Part shown: in pieces, positions 34,569 through 43,827 of the stretch | Layout of the letters: the number at the start of each line of letters is the position of its first letter | Numbering within the stretch: position 1 is the first letter of the stretch | Source of the DNA: Sphaerisporangium perillae | GTDB lineage: Bacteria; Actinomycetota; Actinomycetes; Streptosporangiales; Streptosporangiaceae | Assembly: GCF_023276435.1 (NCBI RefSeq) | Contig: NZ_JALLPO010000002.1 | Coordinates: 307,409 to 371,408, forward strand | DNA length: 64,000 nucleotides | Direction: 5' to 3' | Notes under the pieces: model-generated | The model's input: the letters and a program-made list of their open reading frames with translations, nothing else | Database searches by the model: none | Told to the model about the DNA's origin: nothing | Translations under genes and position numbers: made by a program

Positions 34569-35813
34569 TCAGAGCTTGCAGGCGGGATTCGCGGGCTGGA
34601 ACGCCTGGTCGGCCGGGATGGTGCTGAGGATCTTCTCGTAGTCCCAGGGCTCCTTGACCTCGCTCGACGGCTTGACCTGGGCCAGGGAGACGTCGTGCAG
34701 CAGCAGGTGGTCCTGGGCGCGGATGGTCGCGTTCTGGGCGAACACATCCTGGAACTTGTAGCCCTCGAGCTGCTTGACCACCGCGTCGGAGCCGTCGGTG
34801 CCGGCCCGCTGCACCGCCTCGAGGTACTGGACGGCGGCGGAGTAGTTGGCGGCGTTGGGGAAGCTCGGCCGCTTGGCCACCTTGGCCTGGAACTTGTCGG
34901 CCCAGGCGCGGTTCTCGGGGGTGGCGTTCCAGTACCAGGCGTCGGTGAACTTGGTGCCGGCCAGCGCGTCCGGGCCGAGGGAGTGGATGTCGGTGATGAA
35001 CATGAGCCCGACGGCCAGGCCGATGCCCTTGTCGCGGAGCTTGTACTCGTTGTACTGCTTGACCAGGTTGACCAGGTCACCGCCGGCCTGCATGGTGCCG
35101 AGCACCTGCGGCTTGGGGTCCAGGCCGGGGGCCTTCAGCAGGAACGTCGAGAAGTTGTCGTTGGGGAACGGCGCGGGGTCGCTCTGGATCACGGTGCCGC
35201 CGGCGCCCTGGACGGCCGCGGTGAAGTTCTTCTGCATGTCCTGCCCGAACGCGTAGTCGGGGTAGACGATGTACCAGTTCTTCGAGCCGTCCTTGGTGAC
35301 CGTGTCGCCGGTGCCGTGGGCGAGCATGTAGGTGTTGTAGCCATAGTGGAAGGTGTACTTGTTGCACTGGGCGCCTTCCAGCTCGGTGGTGGCGGCGCCG
35401 ATGTCCATGAAGATCTTCTTCTTGGACTTGGCGACGCCCGCCACCGCCAGCGCCGCGGCCGACGAGGGCACGTCGAGGATGATGTCGGCGTGCTGGCGGT
35501 CGTAGAGCTCCTGCGCCTTGGAGTTGGCGACCTCCGGCTTGTTCTGGTGGTCGGCCGTGATCACTTCGATGTCCTTGACGACCGCCTTGTCGCCATATTT
35601 CGCCTTATAGTCGTCGACGGCCATCTTCACGGCCTCGACGCTGCTCTTGCCCGACAGGTCAGCGTAGATCGCCGACTGGTCGTTGAGCACCGCCAGCACG
35701 ACCTTGCCGTCGCTGAACTTCTCCCCGCTCCCCCCGCTACCGGGTCCACCAGCGCAACCGGCGAGCGTGGCTCCCGCCGCCACCACGGCGGCCGCTCGGC
35801 CCAGAGCTTTCAT
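34569..35813 (-). CDS. ABC transporter substrate-binding lipoprotein (LivK-like, peripla_BP_6)
   Basis: 414 residues. Signal peptide with lipobox LAGC (Cys20), then the type I periplasmic-binding fold: VVLAVLNDQSAIYADLSGKS, SSAAALAVAGVAKSKKKIF, WYIVYPDYAFGQDM. Family members bind amino acids, short-chain acids or aromatic acids. The nearby 3-hydroxybutyrate dehydrogenase makes a hydroxy or keto acid more likely than leucine. The ATG at 35813 has AGGAGAA upstream. Confidence 0.88.
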   Translation of the reverse strand: MKALGRAAAVVAAGATLAGCAGGPGSGGSGEKFSDGKVVLAVLNDQSAIYADLSGKSSVEAVKMAVDDYKAKYGDKAVVKDIEVITADHQNKPEVANSKAQELYDRQHADIILDVPSSAAALAVAGVAKSKKKIFMDIGAATTELEGAQCNKYTFHYGYNTYMLAHGTGDTVTKDGSKNWYIVYPDYAFGQDMQKNFTAAVQGAGGTVIQSDPAPFPNDNFSTFLLKAPGLDPKPQVLGTMQAGGDLVNLVKQYNEYKLRDKGIGLAVGLMFITDIHSLGPDALAGTKFTDAWYWNATPENRAWADKFQAKVAKRPSFPNAANYSAAVQYLEAVQRAGTDGSDAVVKQLEGYKFQDVFAQNATIRAQDHLLLHDVSLAQVKPSSEVKEPWDYEKILSTIPADQAFQPANPACKL

Positions 35814-35909
35814 GTATGTGTTCTCCTGTCTGTGTGCGTGGGCCTCGCTCCGCTCGGCCGGCTCGGGGCGCCTTGCGGCGCCCCTCGCGGCCGGCGAGCC
35901 AGGGTGAGA

Positions 35910-36626
35910 TCAGATCCCGAGGTAGTCGAGGAGCTCGTGCTCCCGGGCGCGCATCTCGTCGTTGTCCAGCGACTCGACGACCCGTCCCTCGGCGAGCAGG
36001 TAGTGACGGTCGGCGACGGTCGCGGCGAAGTGCACGTTCTGCTCGATCAGCAGCACCGTCGTGCCCTGCCGCTTCACCTCCCGCAGGATCTCGCCGATCT
36101 GCTGGACGATCAGGGGGGACAGTCCCTCGGTCGGCTCGTCGCAGAGCAGCACCCGCGCCCCCATCCGCAGCACCCGGGCCAGCGCCAGCATCTGCTGCTC
36201 GCCGCCCGAGAGCTTGGTCCCGGGGAACGCGCGCCGCTCCGCCAGGCGGGGGAAGGTCTCGTACACCCGGGCCAGCGACCAGGGCTCAGGGCCGACACGG
36301 GGCGGCAGCGTGAGGTTCTCCTCCACGGTGAGCGTGGAGTACACCCCGCGATCGTCGGGGACGTAGCCGAGGCCCTGGCGTGCCCGCCGGTGCGCCGGCA
36401 GCCGGGTGAGGTCGGCGCCGAGGAAGGAGATGCTCCCCGAGTAGCGTCCCTGCAGCCCCATCAGGCAGCGCAGCAGCGTGGTCTTGCCCGCGCCGTTGCG
36501 GCCGACGAGCGTGACGATCTCGCCCTCGCCCACCTGGAGCGACACGTCGCGCAGGACCTGCGCCTCGCCGTACCAGGCGGACAGGCCGCCGACGGTCAGG
36601 ATGGGCGTGGTGTCAGTCCTCGGCAT
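35910..36626 (-). CDS. livF: ABC transporter ATPase LivF
   Basis: 238 residues. ATP-binding subunit with Walker A GRNGAGKTT, signature LSGGEQQML and Walker B VLLCDEPTEGLSP, followed by an H-loop region ending IEQNVHFA, diagnostic of LivF. The start overlaps the livG stop by 14 bp. It powers the importer together with LivG. Confidence 0.92.
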   Translation of the reverse strand: MPRTDTTPILTVGGLSAWYGEAQVLRDVSLQVGEGEIVTLVGRNGAGKTTLLRCLMGLQGRYSGSISFLGADLTRLPAHRRARQGLGYVPDDRGVYSTLTVEENLTLPPRVGPEPWSLARVYETFPRLAERRAFPGTKLSGGEQQMLALARVLRMGARVLLCDEPTEGLSPLIVQQIGEILREVKRQGTTVLLIEQNVHFAATVADRHYLLAEGRVVESLDNDEMRAREHELLDYLGI

Positions 36627-37371
36627 GGGGGTCTCCCAGGTAGGCGCTGATGACCCGTGGGTCGTGGCGGATCTCGGCGTAGGGTCCCTCGACGAGCACG
36701 CGGCCGCTCTGCAGGACCGTCACGCGGTCGGCCAGGCTGGACACGACGCTCATGTTGTGCTCGACCATCACGACCGTCCGCCCGGCGCGGACCTTCCTGA
36801 CCAGCTCCACGGTGCGGTCGATGTCCTCGACGCCCATCCCGGCGGTCGGCTCGTCCAGCAGCAGCACCCGCGGGTCCAGCGCCAGTGCGAGGGCCAGCTC
36901 CAGGGCGCGCTTGTGGCCGTAGGCGAGGTTGCCGGCCGGGATCTCGGCGTGCGCCGCCAGGCCGACCTGGTCCAGCAGTTCCGCCGCCCGGTCGCCGAAC
37001 CGGTCCAGCAGCCGGTGCGAGCGCCAGAACCGCCAGGTGAGCCCGGTGGCGCCGGCCAGGGCGAGCTCGACGTGCTCGCGCGGGGTCATCTGCGGGAACA
37101 GGCTGGTGATCTGGAACGACCGGGCGACGCCCAGGCGCGCCACCTGCTCCGGGCGCCTGCCCGTCAGGTCGCGCTCGCCGAGCAGGATGCGGCCCGCGCT
37201 GGGCTTCAGGAAGCCGGTCAGCAGGTTGAACAGCGTCGTCTTGCCGGCGCCGTTGGGACCGACCAGCGCGTGGACGCTCCCCTCGGCGATGTCCAGGTCG
37301 ACCCCGTCGACGGCGCGGAAGCCGCGGAACTCCTTGGCCAGGCCCTGCGCCCGCAGGACGGGACCCTCCAT
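36613..37371 (-). CDS. livG: ABC transporter ATPase LivG
   Basis: 252 residues. Walker A GPNGAGKTT, the LivG-type signature AYGHKRALELALALALDP, Walker B VLLLDEPTAGM and the end motif MVEHNMSVV. It is the first gene of the minus-strand importer, dehydrogenase and regulator operon. Confidence 0.92.
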   Translation of the reverse strand: MEGPVLRAQGLAKEFRGFRAVDGVDLDIAEGSVHALVGPNGAGKTTLFNLLTGFLKPSAGRILLGERDLTGRRPEQVARLGVARSFQITSLFPQMTPREHVELALAGATGLTWRFWRSHRLLDRFGDRAAELLDQVGLAAHAEIPAGNLAYGHKRALELALALALDPRVLLLDEPTAGMGVEDIDRTVELVRKVRAGRTVVMVEHNMSVVSSLADRVTVLQSGRVLVEGPYAEIRHDPRVISAYLGDPHAED

Positions 37372-37798
37372 GTGGCTCTCCTCGTCGTCTCGATCCGGCC
37401 GTCCGGGGTTACCCGCAGATCACCGCGGCGTTAACGGACGAAGTCGTTGTGACGGGGAACACTAAGTGAGCCGGTGGAACGGTGCCATGTGGCAGACGCA
37501 CATATTCCACTGCTTCAGGGCGGATAACACCCACATCTATCGCAGGTCAGAGCATATGCCACGCTTGCCGGGCCGTACCTGTGTGGCCAGAGCGCGCCGG
37601 AACGCACACCCCGGCGGCGGTACCGGTGGAGGCCGATGGAGACCGGCCGGCGCGGCGCCGCCCGCACCATGGCGGCGCCGGACATGGGCGCGCGGCCGAT
37701 TGTGGGCCCGGCGGACGTGGCCGGGCTCACAGTGGATGAGCACCATGGCGGTCACCCCGCACGACAGCGTGTCCCCCGTCCTACGTGAGGAGCCCCCC
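37372..37798. promoter_or_regulatory. Divergent promoter region between the ABC importer and the secreted esterase
   Basis: 427 bp without a supported gene. It contains a TGCCA-TG-TGGCA dyad (37483-37494) and widely spaced GTGGAA...TTCCAC arms around it, placed to control both directions. A long open plus-strand frame here has no ribosome-binding site and lies upstream of the esterase signal peptide. Confidence 0.4.
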
Positions 37799-39187
37799 AT
37801 GCGATCCACCCGACGACGGCCGCGCCGGCTACTGGGCCTGGCCACGGCCGCCCTGGCCGGCACGGCCCTGCTCGGGCCGGTGCCGGCCCACGCCGCCGCC
37901 GCTGCCTGCCCCCGCCTCGACCAGATCACCGTCCCGGGGGCGGAGAAGCAGATCTCCGCGTGCCTGGACGACCTGACCACGGCCGGCACGGTCGCCTCCG
38001 GGCATTCGATCGCCGCGGAGTGGGCCGGCCTCACGCCCGCCGGCGCGACCAATCCGAGCGGCGTCCCGGGCGCGCAGATCGACGGCTACTTCCCCGACAC
38101 CTCGACGTTCAACACCGACCACGGCTGGAACCACGACAGCCAGTTCGTCATCCGGCTGCCCGAGCACTGGAACGGCGGCCTGGTCGTCGCCGGCCCGCCC
38201 GGGAACCGGAGGCAGTACGCCAACGACTTCGCGATCTCCGACTGGGTGCTCGCCCGCGGCTACGCGTACGCGGCAACCGACAAGGGCAACAGCGGCCTGC
38301 AGTTCTACCAGGACGGCAGCAAGCCCGGCGACGCCATGGTGGAGTGGAACCAGCGGGTCACCCAGCTGACCCGCGCGGCCAAGACCGTGGTGGCCCAGCG
38401 GTACGGCCGGGCCCCGCGCCGCACGTACGCGGCCGGGATCAGCAACGGCGGCTACCTCGTGCGGTGGCAGCTGGAGAACCATCCCGAGCTGTACAGCGGC
38501 GGCGTCGACTGGGAGGGCACCCTCTGGCGCGAGAACGGCCCGAACCTGCTGACCTCCCTGCCGGCCACGCTGCGGGCGTATCCGGCCTACGCCGCCACCG
38601 GCGACCAGGCCGCGCACGACGCGATCATCGCCGCGGGCTTCGCGCCGGGCTCGGAACCGCTGTGGGACTACCACTACAAGGTCTACTGGGACCTCACCCA
38701 GCGGATCTACCGGGAGGAGCTCGACCCGGCCTACGACGGGGCGACCGAGGCCGGCACGCCGTTCTGCGCGGCGGGGACGCCGGGCTGCGACGCCGACTAC
38801 GACTACGCCTCCCGCCCGAAGGCCGTCCACGACGCCGTCGAGCGGATCTCGCTGACCGGCCGCATCGGGCGCCCGCTCATCACCCTGCACGGCACGCTCG
38901 ACACGCTCCTGCCCATCGGTGAGGACTCCGACGTCTACGAGAAGCTGATCAGTGCGCGGGGACGCGACCGGCTGCACCGGTACTACCGCATCGAGGGCGG
39001 CAACCACGTCGACGGGCTGTACGACGCCAACCCGGGGCTGCTGCGGCCGATCCTGCCGTGCTTCCGCGACGCGTTCGAGGCCCTGGAAGGCTGGACGACC
39101 CGAGGTGCGACGCCGCCTCCCGACGCCACCATCCCGCGCCCGGCGTCCGGGGACCTGGCCAACTCCTGTTCCCTCTCCACGACCTGA
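37799..39187 (+). CDS. Secreted alpha/beta-hydrolase (tannase/feruloyl- or hydroxybutyrate-ester-hydrolase-like)
   Basis: 462 residues. A signal peptide (basic RRRPRRL, hydrophobic helix, PAHAA cleavage) predicts export. The mature part has the nucleophile motif GISNGG, a likely acid in [14 protein letters not shown] and a His in [11 protein letters not shown], so the catalytic triad appears intact. Two Cys pairs (CPRL...CLDD and FCAAGTPGC) may form disulfides. Similarity is to tannase-like and 3-hydroxybutyrate-oligomer-hydrolase-like esterases; the exact substrate is not decided by sequence. The ATG at 37799 follows GAGGAG. It is divergent from the importer, suggesting extracellular release of the imported acid. 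Confidence 0.75.
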   Translation: MRSTRRRPRRLLGLATAALAGTALLGPVPAHAAAAACPRLDQITVPGAEKQISACLDDLTTAGTVASGHSIAAEWAGLTPAGATNPSGVPGAQIDGYFPDTSTFNTDHGWNHDSQFVIRLPEHWNGGLVVAGPPGNRRQYANDFAISDWVLARGYAYAATDKGNSGLQFYQDGSKPGDAMVEWNQRVTQLTRAAKTVVAQRYGRAPRRTYAAGISNGGYLVRWQLENHPELYSGGVDWEGTLWRENGPNLLTSLPATLRAYPAYAATGDQAAHDAIIAAGFAPGSEPLWDYHYKVYWDLTQRIYREELDPAYDGATEAGTPFCAAGTPGCDADYDYASRPKAVHDAVERISLTGRIGRPLITLHGTLDTLLPIGEDSDVYEKLISARGRDRLHRYYRIEGGNHVDGLYDANPGLLRPILPCFRDAFEALEGWTTRGATPPPDATIPRPASGDLANSCSLSTT

Positions 39188-39255
39188 CCGGAGCGCATAA
39201 CAGCACGAAGGCCCGTATAGGGAACCCCCGCTTCCGATCGGTTGGAATGCCAGCT

Positions 39256-39282
39256 CGGCCGCCGTGGCGCGCCGCGCGGCCG
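39256..39282 (+). terminator. G+C-rich hairpin after the esterase gene
   Basis: Arms CGGCCGC and GCGGCCG, 7 bp each with a 13-base loop, lie 69 bp after the stop, without a T-run. Weak terminator candidate. Confidence 0.3.
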
Positions 39283-39296
39283 GATACCCCTCCTGC

Positions 39297-39338
39297 ATGC
39301 AAACTCTGCGCGATCGCTCCATTACCCAGAGTTTGCAT
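39297..39338. promoter_or_regulatory. Perfect 12-bp inverted repeat before the oxidase gene
   Basis: ATGCAAACTCTG (39297-39308) and CAGAGTTTGCAT (39327-39338) are exact reverse complements separated by 18 bases. The right arm ends 5 bases before the AGGAGGA ribosome-binding site. It could be an operator pair or a 5'-UTR stem-loop controlling the oxidase. Confidence 0.65.
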
Positions 39339-39357
39339 CACGCAGGAGGAACATCGG

Positions 39358-41226
39358 ATGACGACCATCGACCGCCGGGGGTTCGCCCGGCTGGCCGGGT
39401 TCGGCGCCGTCGGATCCCTCGTGGGCGCGGTCCCCGCCGCGCCCGCGACGGCCGCCGCCGCGCCCCTCCACACGGCGCCCGGCCGCGCCGCGCGCACGCC
39501 GGGCTGGGACACCTGCCTGGAGGTGGCGCGCGACCTGCTGCTCGTCGGCGAGGACGGCTCCGACCTCAAGCTGAGGTACCTGCGGGTGCTCATCGACAAG
39601 GGCCTGCCGAAGACCCGCTCGCCGAAGAAGGTGCTGATCGTCGGGGCGGGGATCTCCGGCCTGGTGGCCGCCACGCTGCTGAAGCAGGCCGGCCACCAGG
39701 TCACGGTCATCGAGGCCAACGGGAACCGCATCGGCGGCCGCATCAAGACCTTCCAGACCGGGTTCGCCGATCCCGCCCAGTACGCCGAGGCGGGGGCCAT
39801 GCGCATCCCCGGCTTCCACCCGCTCACGCTCGCGCTGATCGACAAGCTCGGCATCCCGCGCCGCCCGTTCTACAACGTGGACGTGCGTCCCGGCGCGGAG
39901 GCGAGCGGCCCCACCCCGCCCGTCGTCTACACCTCGCGTGGCGGCCACGTCTGGCGCTCGGGCCCCGCCAAGGGCGAGTTCAGGGCGCCGAGGCGGCTCA
40001 ACCACACCTGGATCCGGGTCAACGGCATCTCCCAGCGCCGCGACGAGTACGCCGCTGACCCGCGCAGGATCAACGCCTCCTTCGGCCTCAAGGACCGCAG
40101 GACCACCGCCCAGATCCTGGACGACGCGCTCGACCCGGTGCGCGACCACTTCTCCGTGACGCGCGGCGGCAGGCGGGTCGACAAGCCTCTCCCCGACCTG
40201 ATCAGGGGATGGGCCCGCGTGCTGCGGGAGTTCGACGGCTACTCGATGCACCGCTTCCTCACCGAGCACGCCGGGCTGAGCGACGCGGCGATCGACGCCA
40301 TCGGCACCGTGGAGAACCTCACCTCGCGGCTCCCGCTGGCGTTCATGCACACCTTCCTGACCAGGAGCCTGGTGAACCCCTCGGCCACCTACTGGGAGAT
40401 GGCGGGCGGCAGCCGCCTGCTGCCGTACCGGCTGGAGCCGGGGCTGCGCGAGGAGATCCGCATGGACCGGCGGGCCGTGCGCATCTCCACCTCCGGCGGG
40501 GGCGTGCGCATCGAGACGGTCAGCGAGAAGGGCAGCGACGAGTCGTCCTCCGCGCCGCAGACGCCGACCGAGACCTTCCACGGGGACGTGGCGATCATCA
40601 CGATCCCGTTCCCCGCGCTGCGGCACGTCGAGATCGCCCCGGCGATGTCCTACGCCAAGCGCCGCGCCGTGATCGAACTGCACTACGACTCGGCGACCAA
40701 GGTCCTGCTGGAGTTCCGCAAGCGCTGGTGGGAGTGGGACGAGGACGAGTGGAAGCGCGAGCTCGGCCCGCGCTACCGGCCAGGGCCGGCCACGCACGTG
40801 ACCGGCGGCGGCTCGGTGGCCGACAACGCCAACCGGTTCACCTACTACCCCTCCCACCGGGTGCAGGGCAGCGAGGGCGGCGTCGTGCTGGCCAGTTACG
40901 TGTGGTCCGACGACGCCTCGCGGTGGGACTCGATGGACGACGCCGAGCGCTACGGGTACGCGCTGCGCGGCCTGCGAGAGGTGCACGGGGACCGGATCAC
41001 CGAGTTCTACACCGGCCGCGGCCAGACCCAGAGCTGGCTGCGCAACCGCTACGCGTTCGGCGAGGCCGCCGTCTTCCTCCCCGGGCAGATGACCGAGATC
41101 CACCCGGCGATCGCCGTTCCCGAGGGCCCGCTGCACTTCGCCGGGGAGCACACCTCGCTCAAACACGCGTGGATCGAGGGCTCGCTGGAGTCGGCCGTCC
41201 GCGCCGCCCTGGAGGTCAACGCCTGA
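39358..41226 (+). CDS. Tat-exported flavin amine/L-amino-acid oxidase
   Basis: 622 residues. The N-terminus [19 protein letters not shown] is a twin-arginine signal, so the folded flavoprotein is exported. The FAD-binding motif [21 protein letters not shown] and the following [18 protein letters not shown] are typical of the amine oxidase/LAAO family. A substrate-domain helix with [18 protein letters not shown] and the C-terminal FAD contact [20 protein letters not shown] are present. It oxidatively deaminates amines or amino acids, releasing hydrogen peroxide. The ATG at 39358 has AGGAGGA upstream. It appears monocistronic, between an inverted repeat and a strong terminator. Confidence 0.9.
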   Translation: MTTIDRRGFARLAGFGAVGSLVGAVPAAPATAAAAPLHTAPGRAARTPGWDTCLEVARDLLLVGEDGSDLKLRYLRVLIDKGLPKTRSPKKVLIVGAGISGLVAATLLKQAGHQVTVIEANGNRIGGRIKTFQTGFADPAQYAEAGAMRIPGFHPLTLALIDKLGIPRRPFYNVDVRPGAEASGPTPPVVYTSRGGHVWRSGPAKGEFRAPRRLNHTWIRVNGISQRRDEYAADPRRINASFGLKDRRTTAQILDDALDPVRDHFSVTRGGRRVDKPLPDLIRGWARVLREFDGYSMHRFLTEHAGLSDAAIDAIGTVENLTSRLPLAFMHTFLTRSLVNPSATYWEMAGGSRLLPYRLEPGLREEIRMDRRAVRISTSGGGVRIETVSEKGSDESSSAPQTPTETFHGDVAIITIPFPALRHVEIAPAMSYAKRRAVIELHYDSATKVLLEFRKRWWEWDEDEWKRELGPRYRPGPATHVTGGGSVADNANRFTYYPSHRVQGSEGGVVLASYVWSDDASRWDSMDDAERYGYALRGLREVHGDRITEFYTGRGQTQSWLRNRYAFGEAAVFLPGQMTEIHPAIAVPEGPLHFAGEHTSLKHAWIEGSLESAVRAALEVNA

Positions 41227-41241
41227 CGGCCGACGCCTCTC

Positions 41242-41282
41242 CCCCGCCTGGCGGACGCCTCCGGAACCCGGGCCAGGCGGGG
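41242..41282 (+). terminator. Terminator of the oxidase gene
   Basis: Arms CCCCGCCTGG (41242-41251) and CCAGGCGGGG (41273-41282) pair perfectly over 10 bp, 15 bp past the stop. No long T-run follows. Confidence 0.7.
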
Positions 41283-41612
41283 TGTCTTGCGCAAGGCCCC
41301 GCGCGGTTAAAACAATGTAATGCCCCGATGAAAGGAAGCTTTATATAAACCACCCCCAAGCCCCGATCGATTCACCTTTTCTCAAACGCCTGTAAACAAC
41401 CTTGAAACCTGCCCGCAACGTGATAACTTGAGTCTTTCCAGATAACTCGGAAGCGCCTTGCCCGCGAAGCGCGGATCATCGCGGGCAAGGCCAGGATCAG
41501 CGATGGACCCCCTGGTGAGGTGCCACGACGGGCACTCCCATCACCCATCACCGGTCCACTCGCCCTAGTACGCGACCGGCTACACGCAGAACATCGGGGG
41601 CACAAGGCGACC
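41283..41612. other. Upstream region of the first orphan histidine kinase
   Basis: About 330 bp, A+T-richer than its surroundings between roughly 41300 and 41450, with no gene. It presumably holds the kinase promoter; no clear operator is seen. Confidence 0.4.
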
Positions 41613-43148
41613 ATGACGATGGAAAGCGCTATCCCGGCCACTGCTTCCGCACGCAGCCCTTTCGCCGCTGAAGAACTCGTGGGGAAGTACATGATGCTTG
41701 CTGAGGTAAGCGGACGCACGCCGGCACAACGGACATCGCTGCGTTCACGACTTCGCCCACGATCCATTCGCGGACGGGTCACGGCTCTGGTCGCCCTCCT
41801 TGCGACGCTTCTCCTCATCCCTTCGAGCGTGGCGGCCGGTGTGGTTGCACATCAGTCGGTGGCGAAGACCGAATGGCTCGAGGCCCGGCAGGAGTCCACG
41901 CTCGTCGCCGCCGCCGACCGTCTCGGCCGCCTGGAGGATCCCATCAAGCCCGACCTCACCGGGGTCACGCTCATCCAGGTCGTCGCGCCGGACCACCGCG
42001 TGGTCGCCGCCTCGCCCGCCGTCCGGGGCCTGCCACCGCTGACGACGGTGTGGCCCTCCCCGGCGGACCCGGAGCAGGACGTGCGCACCTGCGCTCACCA
42101 GCATCTGGGGTGCGTCAACCTCGCCGCGCAGCGGGTCTCGAACGCCGCGGACTCCAACGTCGTCTACGCCGGCGACCCGGCGCCGGCGGGCAGCATCACC
42201 GGCGTCATCGACTCCATCTTCGTCATCCAGGGCATCGCGCTGATCCTGCTCGCCGTCGCGATGACCTGGAAGGTCACCGGGCGCACGCTGCGGCCGGTGG
42301 AGGCCATCCGCGCCGAGCTGGCCGCGATCAACGTCAACGACCTGAGCACCCGCGTCCCCCAACCCGTGGGCAACGACGAGATCGCCCGCCTGGCGCACAC
42401 GGTCAACGGCACGCTGACCCGGTTGGAACACGCCAAGGACCAGATGGAGCAGGCCCTGAACCACCAGCGGCAGTTCGCCGCCGACGCCTCGCACGAGCTG
42501 CGCACCCCGGTCGCCGGGCTGCGCGCGCAACTGGAGGAGGCGCAGCTCCACCCCGAGGACACCGACCTCAAGCAGCTGCTCAACTATTCGCTGAGGGACG
42601 TCGACCGGCTCCAGGCGATCATCACCGACCTCCTCCTGCTGGAGCGGGTCAACACCGGCACGCCGCAGTCGCGCACGCTCGTCGACCTCGCCGAGATCGT
42701 GCGCGCGGAGGTGGCCCGGCGGCCGGGCCGCTTCCCGGTGCGCCTGGATCTGGCTCCGGACGTCACGATCGACGCCGTGCGCACGCAGATCGGCCGCGTC
42801 CTGGGCAACCTGCTGGACAACGCCGAGCGGCACGCCAGGCGGTCGGTGAGCGTCACGGTCCGCCGAGAGGGCGACACCGCCGAGCTGATCGTCGACGACG
42901 ACGGGGACGGCATCGCCATGGAGGACCGGGAACGGATCTTCCAGCGCTTCACCCGCCTGGACGCGGCCCGCAGCCGCGACCGCGGAGGCACGGGGCTCGG
43001 CCTCGCCATCGCCCGTGACATCATCGAGACCCACGGGGGCACGATCGTGGCGGCCACCTCCCCCGCCGGCGGGGCGCGCTTCATCGGGCGCATCCCTTTG
43101 GCCAAATCGAGCCAGGCCGGCCGCTCCCGGACCGCCAGTCCCGCGTAG
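41613..43148 (+). CDS. Orphan sensor histidine kinase (paralogue of the 59.2-kb kinase)
   Basis: About 511 residues. A transmembrane helix follows RPRSIRGRVTALVALLATLL. Next come an extracellular sensor with the Cys pair TCAHQHLGC, a second helix (GIALILLAVAMTW), a HAMP linker (GRTLRPVEAIRAELAAI), a DHp domain with ASHELRTPVAGLRAQLEEAQ (phospho-acceptor His), and a complete ATPase: LGNLLDNAERH, DDDGDGI, FQRFTRLDAA and GGTGLGLAIA. No response regulator lies on either side. The ATG at 41613 has AAGGCG upstream. The N-terminal ~60 residues before the conserved block have no match in the paralogue, so a later ATG (41693 or 41696) is possible. Confidence 0.88.
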   Translation: MTMESAIPATASARSPFAAEELVGKYMMLAEVSGRTPAQRTSLRSRLRPRSIRGRVTALVALLATLLLIPSSVAAGVVAHQSVAKTEWLEARQESTLVAAADRLGRLEDPIKPDLTGVTLIQVVAPDHRVVAASPAVRGLPPLTTVWPSPADPEQDVRTCAHQHLGCVNLAAQRVSNAADSNVVYAGDPAPAGSITGVIDSIFVIQGIALILLAVAMTWKVTGRTLRPVEAIRAELAAINVNDLSTRVPQPVGNDEIARLAHTVNGTLTRLEHAKDQMEQALNHQRQFAADASHELRTPVAGLRAQLEEAQLHPEDTDLKQLLNYSLRDVDRLQAIITDLLLLERVNTGTPQSRTLVDLAEIVRAEVARRPGRFPVRLDLAPDVTIDAVRTQIGRVLGNLLDNAERHARRSVSVTVRREGDTAELIVDDDGDGIAMEDRERIFQRFTRLDAARSRDRGGTGLGLAIARDIIETHGGTIVAATSPAGGARFIGRIPLAKSSQAGRSRTASPA

Positions 43149-43182
43149 CCGCCGATCGCCCGCCGCGGACCGCTCCGCGCTG

Positions 43183-43228
43183 GGCCGGGCACTTCGCGAC
43201 GCGCGGGCCGGGCACTTCGCGACGCGCG
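43183..43228. repeat. 23-bp perfect direct repeat, two copies
   Basis: A unit starting GGCCGGGCACTTCGCGACG occurs at 43183-43205 and again at 43206-43228 with no mismatch, in the gap between convergent genes. Confidence 0.9.
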
Positions 43229-43270
43229 TCTCTTCAGGCGCCGCCGCGACGTCTCCAGCGGAGCCGTCTC

Positions 43271-43798
43271 TCACGTCAGCGTGGCCGGAACAGGCACCGA
43301 CAGCGCGCGGAGCAGCACCGCGACCTTGCGGTCCAGCTCCAGCCCGACGGAGGCGACCTCTGGTATGCCGAAGCTGCCGAACCCGCTGCTGGGCCGGTCG
43401 AAGACGAGCCGCGTCACGCCGTCGGCGCCTTCGCAGATCGCGGTGCGGAGCGGCGCGTAGAGCATGACGGCGGGATCGTGGCGGAACATGCGCTCGGCGA
43501 TGACATGGTTGCCCATGAGGTACTCCGTGCAACGGAAACGGTCTCCCGCCAGCCGCATCATCGTATGCGCGTCGTACCTCCAGTAGATCATGAAGCCGTG
43601 CGGCGCGGACCGGTCGGTGAGCTCGAGCACCTCCCGCCAGGCCGCGCCCCGTTCCATGAGCTCGCCGAACTCCTCGGCGGGATAATCGGGGACGGCCCGC
43701 TCGTAGCGGGCGCGGAACTCCTCGTACGGCGCTCCGACGTCGATGGCGAATCGCGTGACGGCGCGCGTCACGGCGTCGATCCGCATCCCGGCCGTCAT
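43271..43798 (-). CDS. DUF302-like hypothetical protein
   Basis: 175 residues, soluble. The second half resembles DUF302/TT1751-type folds (YLMGNHVIAERMFRHDPAVML and YAPLRTAICEG, then a DRPSSGFGSFG turn). No catalytic residues are known for the family, though members often bind small molecules or metal. GAGGGGGACG precedes the ATG at 43798. It lies downstream of the GNAT gene on the same strand. Confidence 0.6.
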   Translation of the reverse strand: MTAGMRIDAVTRAVTRFAIDVGAPYEEFRARYERAVPDYPAEEFGELMERGAAWREVLELTDRSAPHGFMIYWRYDAHTMMRLAGDRFRCTEYLMGNHVIAERMFRHDPAVMLYAPLRTAICEGADGVTRLVFDRPSSGFGSFGIPEVASVGLELDRKVAVLLRALSVPVPATLT

Positions 43799-43827
43799 CG
43801 TCCCCCTCGCACCACGCGGGCCCGGCG

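Noticed and set aside
32624..37371. Plain branched-chain amino acid transporter
   Set aside because: The families fit, but the co-transcribed 3-hydroxybutyrate dehydrogenase and PucR regulator argue for another substrate, so I did not adopt that specificity.
37466..37798. Upstream in-frame extension of the secreted esterase
   Set aside because: It would bury the signal peptide, and the ATG at 37799 has a perfect GAGGAG. The extension is open frame only.
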